Source: Atherinomorus stipes
Taxonomy: Eukaryota > Chordata > Actinopteri > Atheriniformes > Atherinidae
Length of the DNA: 64,000 bases
Assembly: GCA_023101725.1 (NCBI GenBank)
Contig: JALJCO010003469.1
Span: 248,001 to 312,000 of the forward strand
Direction: 5' to 3'
The notes beneath the pieces were generated by a model. It was given only the letters and a program-made list of their open reading frames with translations, did not search any database and had not been told where the DNA came from. Shown one piece after another: positions 46,501 to 58,639 of the stretch; within the stretch, counting starts at the first letter, position 1; every line of letters begins with the position of its first letter. Position numbers and translations under genes: made by a program.

Positions 46501-49500
46501 AACTGCCTCTTTATTTTCTGTTCATCTTACTTTTTACTTTATTTTTTATCCATTATTGTCTTACTTTAGTGAGTCTCTTATTTTTACATGCCATTATCAT
46601 TTCTATAGTAACAGAACTGTATTTTGTTTCCTCTATATGGTGAATTGCAGGGCTGCACGATATTGGAAAAAACTGACGTTGGGATTTTTTCTAACTCTGT
46701 TACTGCGATGTGAAAAAATACAGGAATTTTCAGCTGATTACTTGAACAGCACTTTAAGTTATGCTATCTTGTTGACAGCCTACCGTCATCTTGCATCTTT
46801 TGAGTTATTCTTGTTTTATCTTTTACCGCTTGCTATTATTTTGCTAGGACCTGTTTTGTTTTTATTTACGTACAAATGTAAGTAGCATTTTACTACAAAA
46901 GGTTTGTTCTTTGCCAAGCTGATTAAGAACGGTGGTGATTGGTGGAGCACTTTGCACAGTGTGTGTCAGGTACCCTTGAGATTGGATGAAAACAAATTAA
47001 GTTAATTTGCCTCCTACAGTGCATGTGACTATTGCGCACGTGTGCATTGCGATTGCGATGCTCAAACGATATATTGTGTAGCCCTAGTGAACTGACAATA
47101 AAAGATATTGAATCTTTGTAAAAACTGTTTTTGTAATTAGGCCCGAGCACCAAAGGCCAATTAAAATCCTAGCGTTTATCTTATTCTTATTGTTGTTCTC
47201 TTTAATGAATTGCATTTTGGGGGCCTGAACACGCTTGGAAAGTCATGTGGGCCATCACAGCTACACTGTTAGCGTCATTATGCCACTGTTTTACATGGAC
47301 AACATCAACATTTCTTAATCGAAGCTGCATTGTTGCCCCAGCAGCACAGCAGCAGTGTGCTGCAGTCAGTCATCTGTTCAGCACACAGAGAGGAGCCTCA
47401 CACCGCAGAGGTTGGAACAAAATCGAAGTGCAGCCTGAACTCCGTGCACACGGACCGGATGTGAATCAGCCACGAGATATAAATAAGGAGGAGAAAGTGG
47501 ATTTTAATGGATTCGGTTCATCATTTAGGGTGCATTCACACCAGGATCATCCGGGGACTCGGTCTGAAGATTTCTGAAAAATTTTGCACCTCTCTTTGCT
47601 TCGGTTTGCGTTCATGCTGCATTAACTGAAGCGGCCCAAACAACCTGGTCAAACCACTGCTGTTATCAACCCACCAACATGGCCAACTTTAGCTTCTCAT
47701 GAGATTTCACGAGATACCGAAAGATTTCATCGTTCTGTTATAAAATCTCGTGCCATTTCGTGAAATCTCATGAAATTTTGTAACAAAACGATGATATCTA
47801 GCAAGATTTCATTGGTAAAATAGATCGATAGCGCATTTTCAATATAGATATGGTATCAGCATATGAAAATACCACGATATTTCAGTGTATCAACATTTTT
47901 TCCCATCCTTATTAAATAATCAGGTGACCCCTTTGTAGTCAGTCAAGGTGCAGGTAGTCAAGGTCAAGGTACGAAAAAATAAAGCAAAAAAATTTGCACA
48001 ACACCGCGATATAACGATGTGTAAATATCATATCTCTCTGATGTAAGTATCATATCGCAATATCATATCAGTATATCGCACATCCCTTTATCAGATAACA
48101 TAAATCCAGACCAATAATGTCTTCTAAAGCTGAAAGAAGATCATTTAGCTTCCATGTACTCAGCTGATCTGATCTCTGATGGCTTTGTTAGCTATAATAC
48201 ATCTCACATTAATCACCTGCTTACATGTGCAATATACAGTTGGATTCATGACATCAGAGAAAATGTAGATGGAAGTAGATTACTTGAAAAATATTAGCTT
48301 TTTTTTTTTTTAAAAAAAGAGAGATGGAATAAGCTACAGAAGGCGTAAATACACAACCCTGCTTCAGGTCAGTACAGTGTAAGATGGGTGGAAAATGCAG
48401 AATTGGGAAAAACATGCTCCATAAAACTGTACCTGTGGGAAACAAGCCATGGGTGGAGGCACAAACAGGTTTGCTGAAGTTAGAAATCTTGTTCTCCAGG
48501 CTGTCTGCGAAGCGGACTGACACACAATACTCTCTACCAGGAGCCAGATCCTTTAAAGTCTCTTTTTCCAGGAATTTGACGTCTTGAACGTACTGCACAC
48601 ATTAAGACCAAAAACACACAACACAAGAAGTATTTCAGCTGAAAATAAGGAAGCTTTCTTTGAGATAGTGTTGTACCAACTACCACTTTAGACAGCTGTG
48701 TGACAGTCACTGACAAAAAGTAAAACGGTACAAATTCAATAAACAGAAGTTAAAGGTACAGTATGTAAAAAAAAATCAAAGTTCAATAGCAATAAATGTG
48801 ATATATAATTCAAAACTATGTTTCCATTGATGTGAAATTGCTGCACTACAATAGCTGTTACATGTTTATTTTCTTAAAGGAATAGTACACCCAAAGAATG
48901 ATGTGCCTTCATTTTCTACTCCCCCCCATGCTGAACAACCCTCTGAAGCACTTTTTTGATATCTCAAATGCAGCTGGAGATCTGGGAAGCTTCTTGTTAT
49001 CTGCTGACATTCAAATAATGGAGGTCCCCGAACCAAAAACGTCCATAAAAGTCCACAAAAACTTGTCAATATTCCTCCATCCTGCTCGTCCAATGTAATC
49101 CAAGTGTCCTCAGTGGGTAGCATCCAGAATTTACTCAAAACGACGTCATTTAGTGCATTTTTAGAGCCTAAACAGTACTACATCGCATCTCCAGCAAGCA
49201 TACTGATGCACGTTCACGACACTACGGAAGCCGCAGCAGACGAGGTCGCACGCTCTTTTTCTTTCTTTCTTTTTTTTTTTAAATCAATATCCAACCCCTC
49301 TTGTGTTTGTCCCGGTTTGTCTGCAGCTCTGTCGCTCTTAGCACAATGTAAGCAGCGAATTTCTTCTTCTATGCCTGCATTATCTGCAGAGTAGTGTCAT
49401 GAGTGTGCTTCGGTGCGCTTGCAGGAAAAAGGATATAGTACTGTTTAGGCTCTAAAAATGTACTAAATTATGTCGTTTCGAGTTAAATTATGGCAGTACC

Positions 49501-52500
49501 CACTCAGGACACTTGGATTACACTGGATGAGCAGTATGGAGGAATATTGACAAGTTTTGTGGACTTTTATGGATGTTTTTGGCTCGGGCGTCGGGTACCT
49601 CCATTATTTGAATGTCGGCAGATAACAAGAAGCTTCCCAGATCTCCAGCTGCATTTGAGATATTAAAAAAGTGCTCCAGAGTCTTGCTCAGCATGAGGGT
49701 AAGTGGAAAATAAGGTAACGTTATTCTGTGGGTGTACTATTCCTTTAAATTGAGTTATTTATATCTACTTGCTGGGCAGTGCACATATGTAGGCTGCCAT
49801 ATTTGTTTCACCATTTTTACTACGGTGTCCCTGAATGGACAAAACAATGTGTGTGAAGTGAGAACCCTCTGAACTTTAAAACTGCTGTACCAGCTTTGTT
49901 TAATGGGAATTAGAGCACTGTCTGGGATAAATAATGCCTTAAAAGACATAAAAAAGAGTTACTCATAGTACAGTCATAGCTTCACCTGAGACCACTGAAT
50001 CTACACACAGATGAAAACATCTTTATATCTGAGGAAAGTTTGGCCACTAACGACCACCGTACATTCACAACAGTGCTTGGAATATGAAATCGTTTGAAAG
50101 AAATCATCTTTTCTTTCAAATACCCATCTTTACCACTAGATGTCAGTAATTCTTACATACTGTACCTTTAAAGGCAAGACATTTGATGTGGTTATCTTAT
50201 TTTCCCAAATGAATTTCTCAACACACAATTTCCATTTATAAAACTGAGTTTAAAGATTAAATTAAAGAAACCAAGCTCGAGGGAAGTTACTTGTGCTGGT
50301 GATCATAATAACATCCTGTGTGTTTCTTCTAAACCTGTGTATATCACAAATCGCATCCCTTCATTCATTCAATCCATTTTTTAATATAGTCCAAGTTAAT
50401 AAAACAGTATGTTGTACCTGAGTTTTATCGTTATCAGTGGTCCTGATCTGGTAATTCAAATTATACGTCTCCCTATAATGTCCCACAGGCTTGATGTCCA
50501 CACACAGGTCTCTGCCGCAGGGTTTGACGGTCAGCTCTGGTAGGTCCAAGTGGTCTGAGACACAGATAAAGATACAACATGAATCTAAAATAAATCTGAG
50601 ATCCATCTAAAATATATCACAGATAATTCTGACATAAATCTAGCAAATAAATCTGAGACACATTAGAAATAAATCCAAGAAAAAATCTGAAACACATCTA
50701 AAATTAATCTGAAATACATCTGATACAATAAATCTGAAATAAATCTGACAATTTTTTTAAAAAAAAATCTGAGATCCATCTGAAATATATCCAAGATAAA
50801 TCTGACATAAATCTAAAAAATGTGGAGGCAAATCAGAAAAAAAATCTCAGATACATTATAAATAAATCCAAAATAAATCTGAAACACATCTATAATAAAT
50901 GTGAAATGCATCTGATACACATTTGAAGTAAATCTGAAATAAATCTTGATTTACTAAAACCTGATTTAAAGCTTTACAGCCCACAGTGACGGGACAATGT
51001 GTTTTTATACAGAGAATCTTCCTCTGAGGGACAATCGATTCACTGTGTGAAAATGTGGCCTGAGAGACAAAGCAGTGATGAGGAAGTGCTTGACTCTTTC
51101 AAAGCATGCTCATCTGATCACCCATCACTCACTCAATTAAAAATAAACCACAGTTTTGAAGGTTGAATATTGTTTATATACTGTATTAGGGATGCACAAT
51201 ATAAATCGGCCACCTATCGGTATATATCGGCCTTAAAACTGAGTATCGGACATTGGCCACCCCGCTAATGTTTCTAAAGTCACAAAAAAAAAAAAAAAAA
51301 AAATCAAAAACTACTTTTTCAAAAACTTCTTTTTTACAGACTTTAAAACTTCTAAGGACTAGGGGTGGGAAAAAATATTGATACACTGAAATATAGCAAT
51401 ATTTTCATATGCTGATATTTTACTAACGAAATCTCGCAATATTTCACCGTTCTGTTACGAAATCTCACAAGAATTTGCAAAATATTGTGAGATTTTGTAG
51501 CAAAACAATTAAATCTTGAGATTTTGTCCGTAAAATAGATCAATACCGCATTTTATAATATTGATTCGATATTGGCATATGAAAATATCGCGATATTTCA
51601 TTGTATCAATATTTTTCCCACCCCCATTATTTTTAAAGTGTTGGAAACGGATAACAAAAGTGCTATTTGCAATGACTGCTTATTTTTTTCGTCTTTAATA
51701 TTGTTATTGATAACGGTTATCGGATACCGGCCAAAATTCCAATATTGTGTCCCTATATTGTATCTCTCCCTTATCCATGGTGGTAACCCTTTTTAACAAG
51801 TAGGTTAACTTTATTGATAAGTTACATGATTATAACCGTTAGTTTTCAAAATGAAGAAATTACAGGTGCACTACTCCTCCGGTATCTATCCTTTTTTTTT
51901 TTTTTCAGCCTACTCCATGTCCGGCTGTGTTACTCACCGATAGGTTTGAATCCTGATGTGATGGCTGGTTCTGAGTCCAGTGATCCGTGGTGAGCTGTAA
52001 CCTTGGTAATGTAGGTCTCCCTCAGATCTGAGAAGGCCTCCCTCATATTACAGATCAGTGGAGGCTGGACATGCTGGCAGCCGGACACCGGCATGTCGGA
52101 AGGTCCCCTTAACACAGACAAACTCATCAAATATATACAGTCGCCCTCAAAGTTATTCATACCCTCCAATTAAAGAAAAGGCTAAATTCACAATAGTAAT
52201 TTAAATAACAAGAAACTTAAGAAACAAATAATAAATAAAAAATTACAAAATCATAATTTAGGGAAATACAGTTGTGTGAAAAAGTGTTTCACAGACCAAA
52301 TGAGCTGTAAAATATTGATATATCAGATATCGGCCAAATATCCAATATCGTGCAGACCTAGGTAACTGTTATTATACATTAATTCTTTAACAATATGGGT
52401 TTTATATGGATTATTGGTTTTATATTGACTACTGGTTTAAACACATATTTAAAAAAGGTATGAAAACCCACCTCTCTGTTCCAACGCTGACACGGTAGTG

Positions 52501-53715
52501 GGTTCCTGTGGGTGTTCCTGCTCCAGGTTCCCATTTCAGAATATAACTTGACTGGTTTATAGCAACATTGGTGGGAACTGGGAGCGGACTCAAAGCTGGA
52601 ATACAAATCAGAAAATGAAAAATAATCAGAACGCTGTGGAAGAAATTTCCTTATCACTATATTCTGAAGTGTCAATCTGACCCTGGAGGATCAATACCTT
52701 CACTTACATGATTCTGTAAAGCACACATAAGCTTAAGAGGATATCTTTAAGGGTTGTATTTATTTTCTGCCACCTGTCTGCTCGCTGTTTAAAACAAGCT
52801 TTTCCCTGCTTAGGGTCGGCCTTAAAACCCAGTATCGGACATCGGCCACTCCACCGATATTTAACAGATATTTTACTGATCAGGCCTGGGTTTCTAAGGT
52901 CTAAATAATAAGAATTTTTTAAAAACTTCTAACTCTTCTTTAAAAATTTCTTTTTTATAGACTTATGAAGTTTCATTCATATCTTCATATGCTGATACTA
53001 TATTGACATTTAAAACACGGTATCGATCTATTTTACTAATGAAATCTCGCGATATTTCATCATTCTGTTACAAAATCTCGCAAGAATTCACAAAACTTTT
53101 GCGATATTTTCATATGCTGATATCATATTGACATTCAAAAACCCGGTATCAACCTATTTTACGAATGAAATCTTGCGAGAATTGGCGAAATATCGTCAGA
53201 TTTTGTAACAGGACGATAAAATTTTGCAAGATTTTGTAAGTAAAATAGATTGATACTGCATTTTCAAACATCGATTTGATACTGGCATATGAAAATATCA
53301 AGATTATTTCAGTATATCTATGTTTTTTCCCCACCCCTATTTTTCAAAGCGTCAGAAACGGATAACAAAACTGCTATTTGAAATGACTGCTTATTTTTTG
53401 CTTAAATGATCGGTATCAATATCGGTTATCGGCCACATTAGTTTTAAAATATCGTCATCTCCGATATCGGCCAAAATTCCAATATTGTGCATCCCTAGAC
53501 TTTTCAAATTAACTTTCCTGGACAGAACGAAAGAAATTTGCATGACTGATCAGACACAGATGGCCTGTCTTGTACAATTCGACGATGTTTTACTAACTAT
53601 CGTGAGAAATATTCTGTATTAGAGGCATTCAATGAACTTGAAAAGAAAATCGATTTACTATAATCACATGTCTTTCAATTAAGATAAGCCTGCTTTATTG
53701 GATCAAAATATGATG

Positions 53716-53795
<80 letters not shown>

Positions 53796-53963
53796 ATAAA
53801 ATATTTGATTGTTTTAAACCATATTGTGTCTCCTTCAGAAAAAATATCTTTGATCTACATCTGTGTTTTAAACCGAGTACTAACCCGACAGGACCAGGGG
53901 AAGCCACATGAGAGTCCAGAAACGGGCTGTTGTGCTGGATAAACCCGCTGCGTGGACCCCCAT
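43504..53963 (-). CDS. IFNAR2-like class II cytokine receptor (teleost CRFB1/CRFB2 type)
   Basis: Seven coding exons in transcript order: 53963-53885, 52595-52472, 52107-51938, 50554-50418, 48592-48433, 45733-45618 and 44109-43504. All join in phase with GT/AG borders, giving 463 aa. Exon 1 encodes a signal peptide (about 1-27). Two fibronectin-III-like domains follow: D1 (exons 2-3; LPVPTNVAI, ILKWEPGAGTPTGTHYRV) and D2 (exons 4-5; PCGRDLC at 136-142, GREYCVSVRF). A membrane span lies at about 227-253, followed by GYICLKKRQMPSVL, close to IFNAR2 at the same place. The acidic, serine-rich intracellular tail ends ETDTSSGYMGRP, recalling the IFNAR2 C-terminus. The protein should bind type I interferon at the cell surface with a partner chain and signal through JAK/STAT; this is family knowledge. 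CRFB1 and CRFB2 cannot be separated by eye. Introns carry at least seven transposons; no exon is disrupted. Confidence 0.87.
44195..44417. mobile_element. Internally deleted TTAA miniature element in receptor intron 6
   Basis: AGGAATAGTACACCCACAG at the left and TTTGGGTGTACTATTCC at the right, with TTAA on each side. It is about 223 bp, against about 870-960 bp for the other copies. Confidence 0.75.
44815..45450 (+). pseudogene. RTE/Rex3-like LINE, 3' end
   Basis: Broken coding sequence of a fish RTE-type LINE: segments corresponding to EFRYL, HELWVV, AAEMSF, VAGLSLRERVRSSVIW and MPPG are readable in shifting frames. It ends GGATAAGCGGCAAGAAGATGGATGGATGA; a GATG-type tail is the form described for Rex3. 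It lies antisense in receptor intron 6. No reverse-transcriptase core is left. Confidence 0.8.
46255..46378. other. Low-complexity G/C patch with a long C run
   Basis: Reads GGGACCCCGGGGGGGATAAAG, then short purine/pyrimidine runs, then GGGG followed by about 22 C. It differs sharply from the AT-rich intron on both sides and may be assembly or sequencing noise. Confidence 0.5.
46648..47086. mobile_element. hAT element in receptor intron 5
   Basis: CAGGGCTGCACGATATTGG at the left and ATATATTGTGTAGCCCTA at the right; flanks GTGAATTG and GTGAACTG (7 of 8). Confidence 0.8.
47690..48086 (-). mobile_element. Truncated hAT element related to 855-1620
   Basis: The right end TATCGCACATCCCTTT and the sequence leading into it are the reverse complement of the 855-1620 element, including ATCATATCTCTCTGATG and GGGGTCACCTGATTAT-type wording. 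Only one end is present. Confidence 0.65.
48754..50167. mobile_element. TTAA miniature element in receptor intron 4, containing another
   Basis: AGGTACAGTATGTAA at the left and TTACATACTGTACCT at the right are inverted. TTAA copies lie at 48750-48753 and 50168-50171. Without the nested element it is about 540 bp. Confidence 0.8.
48878..49744. mobile_element. Nested TTAA miniature element, AGGAATAGTACACCC family
   Basis: AGGAATAGTACACCCAAAG and CTGTGGGTGTACTATTCCT abut TTAA at 48874-48877 and 49745-49748. Sub-terminal arms are mirrored (CTCCATCCTGCTCGTCCAAT against ATGAGCAGTATGGAGG). Confidence 0.8.
50570..50950. repeat. Degenerate AAATCTGA-based minisatellite in receptor intron 3
   Basis: Irregular tandem repetition of phrases such as AAATCTGAAATACATCTGA and AAATCTGACATAAATCT. 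The unit length varies from about 10 to 30 bases. Starts just upstream (in transcript sense) of exon 4. Confidence 0.7.
51187..51755. mobile_element. hAT miniature element in receptor intron 3
   Basis: TAGGGATGCACAATATA at the left and CCAATATTGTGTCCCTA at the right; flanks TACTGTAT and TATTGTAT. It contains the GGGGTGGG-bounded AT-rich core and belongs to the family of 22124-22909. Confidence 0.8.
52811..53497. mobile_element. hAT miniature element in receptor intron 1
   Basis: The right end CCAATATTGTGCATCCCTA is complete; the left end TAGGGTCGGCCTTAAAACC has lost about 25 internal bases. Contains the same AT-rich core as its relatives. No matching duplication. Confidence 0.7.
53715..53793. 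repeat. TA/TG compound microsatellite
   Basis: A run of about 20 TA units passes directly into about 15 TG units, within receptor intron 1. Confidence 0.9.
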
Positions 53964-54168
53964 CTCCTCCAGCTGTGACCAAACCTCTTCAGTTTGTTGT
54001 TACAATCCTTTCATGTTCGTTATTACCAATCTGCAGTCCGACTGGTGGTGATTTCCCATGTCAGTATCTTGAAAAACCTTAAGAAAACAAACAAACTGAT
54101 CAAACGCAATCAAAACAAACAAACTGATCAAACGCAATCTGACAAGTAATATACGTTATAATTTCTTA

Positions 54169-54178
54169 TTTCCCTTTC
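54169..54178 (-). promoter_or_regulatory. ISRE-like GAAAGGGAAA
   Basis: On the receptor strand it reads GAAAGGGAAA, matching GAAANNGAAA. It lies about 210 bp upstream of the IFNAR2-like start codon, inside the putative leader intron. A ten-base AT-rich match can occur by chance. Confidence 0.25.
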
Positions 54179-54207
54179 TTTTTTGTTTTGGTTTTCTATT
54201 TACTCAC

Positions 54208-54260
54208 CGGAAGTGTGAGAAGCTAGCGTCGATCTAACAGTCTGTAAACTTTTCAAATAT
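54208..54260 (-). other. Putative non-coding leader exon of the IFNAR2-like gene
   Basis: The minus strand reads ...TCTCACACTTCCG followed by GTGAGTA, a strong donor with an ETS-type ACTTCCG just before it. An acceptor (TTTGGTCACAG) precedes the coding start at 53963. The upstream limit of the exon is not visible; 54260 is nominal. Confidence 0.35.
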
Positions 54261-55122
54261 CGAGGTTATTTGTCAGTCAGAGGTTGCAGACTGCTGCCAA
54301 CACGTACCTGTATGTTGATACGATGACTACATGTCCACTGAAACGTTCCAGTGTTTGGGGATAGCTATTAAAAGAGCGCTTTTAGGGAAATATTTAATCT
54401 GCTGGATAGTGATCGTGGATGCACGGGGAAAGCCGCTGCTGCTCTCTTCACGGACCTCCAGTTATTTCCCACATTCAAAGCGTAACAAGACTTATCCTTT
54501 AAAGATATCTGGAAGTTTGAGAACACTAAAGTAATAATTGAATAAAACACGTTTTAATTTCAACCAAGTTGTTTCAGCTTGGTGTTAAAACGAAATTTAC
54601 TCCAGAACAATTACTGGAGACTGAAATTGGACATTTTAACATGCACTGACAACGAAACACGCAAGAGATGACATGATAGACAAATATGATAAATAAAGAC
54701 ATAAAAGAGAAGAGACATGATGCTAAACAGTAAACACACATTCAACTCTTTGGATTTTTATTTTCTATTTTTTTTTATTTAGCTTTGTTAAGATAGTCGG
54801 TGGGGGAGAGTAGAAAACACCAGGCGTCCCTGAAGGCAGCACCACACAGAGTCATTACGGGAAGCCATGTGACTTATCAGACGGCGGTGCTTCCACAGTG
54901 GTTGAACCATGTCCATGGTTTGAATAATATATAGTGGTTGAATTGAGGGGGGGCGTCATCTCCGTAAACTCCAAATTTGCCATTTTTTTCAAGGCTGATT
55001 AAGCGTGGTATTTTTAGACCAATAATAAAGAGTAGAAGTAGACGTGTGACTACTGGAGTGCGAGAAACATCGCCGCCATCTTGAACCGGTCACAACTCAG
55101 TCAGCATTACTACGGAAGGACG
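54261..55122. other. Spacer between the receptor and the THAP gene
   Basis: A divergent intergenic interval that could hold both promoters. I saw no TATA box in a convincing position and no transposon with clear ends. Open frames at 54331-54550 have no recognisable domain. Confidence 0.35.
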
Positions 55123-55355
55123 ATGCCAGAGCACTGTTCAGCGTTTTCTTGCAGTAATCGGCGGACGATCGAAAGCAAGAAACGGGGAATTACTTTTCAC
55201 AAGTAAGACGGAATCAGTACTACTTGTATTTGGTGGTCAGAATAGTTACTGGCCTGTAATAATCTGTCCAGCAGCAAAAAACGGTCCACAGACACGACAT
55301 TGCTCACAACACTAAAAAGATCACAACACTAGCAGGAGAGACAGATGCTTAAGAA

Positions 55356-55775
55356 TTGTATTTTCCCAAAAGAAATTTCAACCAAATAGAAAAGGAGAGT
55401 TATCATGCTCACAGATTAATGCTTCTTCTGCACATTGCTGTAATGCTTTTAATATTGTTTGAAATTACCCTGTGCATTAAATGTGCAATACAGATGCATA
55501 TAATGGGTTTCACCAGCATTGACTCAGATTTTCCTGTTAGAGTTTTGAAAAGTACAGGAGGTTCAGCTTTATTTGGTCGAGTTGCACCTCTCCAGAGGAG
55601 ACCCAATGAAATACAGCAACTCAAAGACAACAGTTTATCCTGATATTCACAAGCTTGCCAAGAGATATTTTCTATATTCCAGCTATTTGTGTGCCATGTG
55701 AAAGGGTTTTCTCCAAAGCTAGAGGTGTGAACAGAGAAGAACATACTGAAGCCTATTTTAGTTTGAATTTGAAAA
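55356..55775 (+). pseudogene. hAT transposase C-terminal remnant in THAP intron 1
   Basis: Frames across this stretch give KLAKRYFLYIPAICVPCERV with one frame change, then FSKA. This is the hAT dimerisation motif (IPA...CERVFS). The rest of the transposase is lost. Confidence 0.7.
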
Positions 55776-56863
55776 AAAAAAAGCTTAAAATAAAAATGTT
55801 TGAACCCCCAAAATGCCCAAACTAACCTAAAATAAAGGAGTTTACAACATATGAAATCAAAAACCTTTTAATTTTGTCTCACCAGTGTGTAAGACAAAGT
55901 GTGACCTTAGTGGGATAGAACTACATGTTTTATATTATATAATAATGAATCGGCACACCCTAATAATGTTGTCGTTGGTTCAGAATATGCCTACTAGGAT
56001 AATGCTGATGAACCTTGCATTAAAGGAGTTTTAAGAAATCTTAAAGAAGAAAATAAACTTGACCTTCTTTAAAAAAAATGTCTCTGGGTAGACTTTTTCC
56101 TACATCTCCAATGTCTCTTTATTTTGAAGGTTTCCCAAAGATGGAGCGTTACGGAAGAAGTGGGAAATTGCTTTGAGAAGAGAGAGATTTACCAGCAGTA
56201 AATCCTCTGTGATATGCAGCCAACACTTCAGGACAGAGGATTTGGACAGGACGGGACAGATTGTTAGACTTAAAGATGGCGTTATTCCCTCTGTCTTCAA
56301 CTTTCCGGCTCATCTCCAAAGAGTAGGTGACTCATTACATTATTATCTTACGATATTCCACCTGTAAAGCAATTGTGAATACCTTAATTTACATTGTGAA
56401 AGGCCCAATCTTAATGCATCTGAATCCGAAAACGGTCCACTGAAAGGGGTATCCACCCCTTCACCTTACCCCCCCCTCTCCCAAAAGACAATCGAGACAC
56501 CCCGTTTTCTCTCGTAAATGCAAAACAGAGGGGAGGGGCTCATGGGGGAATTGAGATTAGCCCTAAATATCACACTTTACCACGATCGTTGTTCTTGTTA
56601 TTAACCAATGTTGAGTGATATCTCATTTTAGCCAGTGAAACCGAGGACCACCTTCAACTCCAAAAAAGCTGAGGAAAGCCTGCCAGTGGTCTCACAGCCT
56701 GCACCGAAAACATCAGCCTCACATCTTCAAGTTGTGAGTGTTAATGCTTATTTATGTTGTGTAGTATTTCATAATGATCACGTTTAAATCTTATTTGTTT
56801 GCTGCCGTTCATGTCAGACACAATAGACCAATAATACACCGAGTGTATCGACTCCGACTCTAA

Positions 56864-57146
56864 CAGGGTTCCTTCACATTTTTACAAGTTAGATTTAAGA
56901 CACTTTTTAAGACCATTTAGAAACTAATGATCATTTCACAGCCATGGTGGCAAAAACACAGATTGCTCTACAATTACAAAGATAATGTAAAAAAAAGATA
57001 GCTTGAAACTCAAAAAAATGACAGAAATCTGTCATAGCGTAATTCAAGACCTACCATATGAAATGCAAGACCTTCTTAAGGACTTTTTAAGGTATTAAAT
57101 GCAGTTTTGTAAATTTAAGACTCTTTAAGACCCCGAGGGAACCCTG
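56864..57146. mobile_element. Short MITE with CAGGGTTCC ends
   Basis: The left end CAGGGTTCCTTCACATTTT and the right end CCCGAGGGAACCCTG are inverted, with TTAAGAC-type repeats in both arms. No clear duplication. It lies in THAP intron 3. Confidence 0.6.
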
Positions 57147-58333
57147 TTCAATGAATATAGACTAATCCGACGAGTGTTTTGTGTGTTGCGCCATCTTGCG
57201 GCACCGCCATTGCAACGGGAACGAGTCCCAATTACCTCCTATCTGCCAATGTGGAAAGCAGCGTGAATATCTGAATTTACAACATTGGGCAGTCGTCTAA
57301 GGTCATGATAACCTATTTGTACGTTATTCGGAGATCTCTGAAGTATAATGACATTTTTTTTTTTTCTTTTTACATCGGAGCATTAATTTAAACTATTATT
57401 CATCTCGGGAAACTGCCTTTAATGACAAACCACACTGGAATAACACGGAAATCTCATGATTACTTATAAAAAATTTTAAAAACTCTTTCAAAGGTCATTA
57501 CTTTTCTATTTAGTCATACATTTAGATTTTGGTATTGTTTAAGGACTGCAGCTACAGACTACGTAGCCTTCACATGTCCTGCAGATGAAACTAAAGGCTG
57601 CAGGACTCCGTCTTTATCCGTTTGTGTTTGCGACTTATTTTTATTTTCTGGTCCCAACGTTGCCCTGATCAGAGCAAATAACGTTATATTTCACAATATC
57701 TCCCAGATTAGTCATTAACTCTCAGCAACACCGCAGCTGTCTCTGTTAGCATGATAATGTTATGCGGTGCGTCATTTTCGGGAGCATAGATACGTAAAAT
57801 AGAGTGTTAGATTAATGAGTGTTCATCATAATTTACCGTGTTTTTGTTGTTGGGGATTAAATCCAGTGTTTTCTCCGCCGTGGCAGCAACTTATTTCTCC
57901 TCTGCTCTGTATCCGATATTCCTCCCGATACAAACACACTGACGTCAGTGGACTGAGCAGCACTGTCCAGTTCTGTCACAGACAGCAGAAATCTTCATGA
58001 AATAAATGTCCGTGATCTTCTTAGTCACTTATTACCACAATTAAAGTTTTCCTCTGATGTTCCAACAACCAGGAATGTGACAGTCCTTCCAGATTTCCTC
58101 CATGTTGTTAAGAAAAAAAGTCAAAGATTGTCATCGCACATGTACAGAAACATTCCCGTGGCAATGGCAGCCGGTCTAGTTGTGGCGTTTGGCCGGATTG
58201 GTCTATATGTTATTGAATAATCAGCCTATGCACAGCGCTGGCAGTGACTTTGACCAGACATGACTTTAGTCAGACATAAAATGTCCAAGTGATTTGTGTG
58301 AAACAAGACCATGTTTGTCCCTCTTTTTACCAG
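57147..58333 (+). other. THAP intron 3, 3' part
   Basis: Nothing with recognisable coding or transposon ends. Confidence 0.35.
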
Positions 58334-58639
58334 GATCATAGCTATGCGTTGCCTGGTTGTATGACCTCTCTGAAGGCCATAATCCACCAGTCTATGGAAC
58401 GAGTGGAAAATCTGGAGCGAGAGAGAAAAAATGCCATCGCGAGGGAAAAGAGGGCGAGGACTTCATTTAAGTATCTTTTGGAGCATCTGAGGGAGAAGAA
58501 CCTCATAAACGAAGAACTTAAAGAGAGGCTGGATGTCTACTCAGGTAAAATTAAATTAGTTTACAACTTGAGATAACTAAATTGTAACCTAATGCTGTCA
58601 GGTAGCCGAGCTAAATAAAAATTTCTCAGCCTCATTTTT

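Larger units (their letters stand above)
55123..58544 (+). pseudogene. THAP-domain and coiled-coil exons of a P-element/THAP9-like transposase
   Basis: Four exons join in phase: 55123-55202, 56130-56322, 56632-56733 and 58334-58544. Exons 1-2 encode a THAP zinc finger: CSAFSC (C-x4-C), a Trp after KK, CSQHF (C-x2-H) and GVIPSVFNFP, the equivalent of the AVPTIF box. Exon 4 encodes DHSYALPGCMTSLK and a heptad-rich coil ending EKNLINEELKERLDVYS, close to vertebrate P-element transposases. THAP fingers bind DNA. Exon 4 ends in phase 1, whereas the next recognisable exon (59516) needs phase 2. The catalytic part that should come between them is not seen. This N-terminal half could be a domesticated THAP protein or part of a decayed transposon; I favour decay with moderate confidence. 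Confidence 0.75.

Noticed and set aside
54331..54550. Overlapping open frames on both strands upstream of the receptor gene
   Set aside because: No recognisable domain, no consistent splice signals; probably chance frames in the promoter region.
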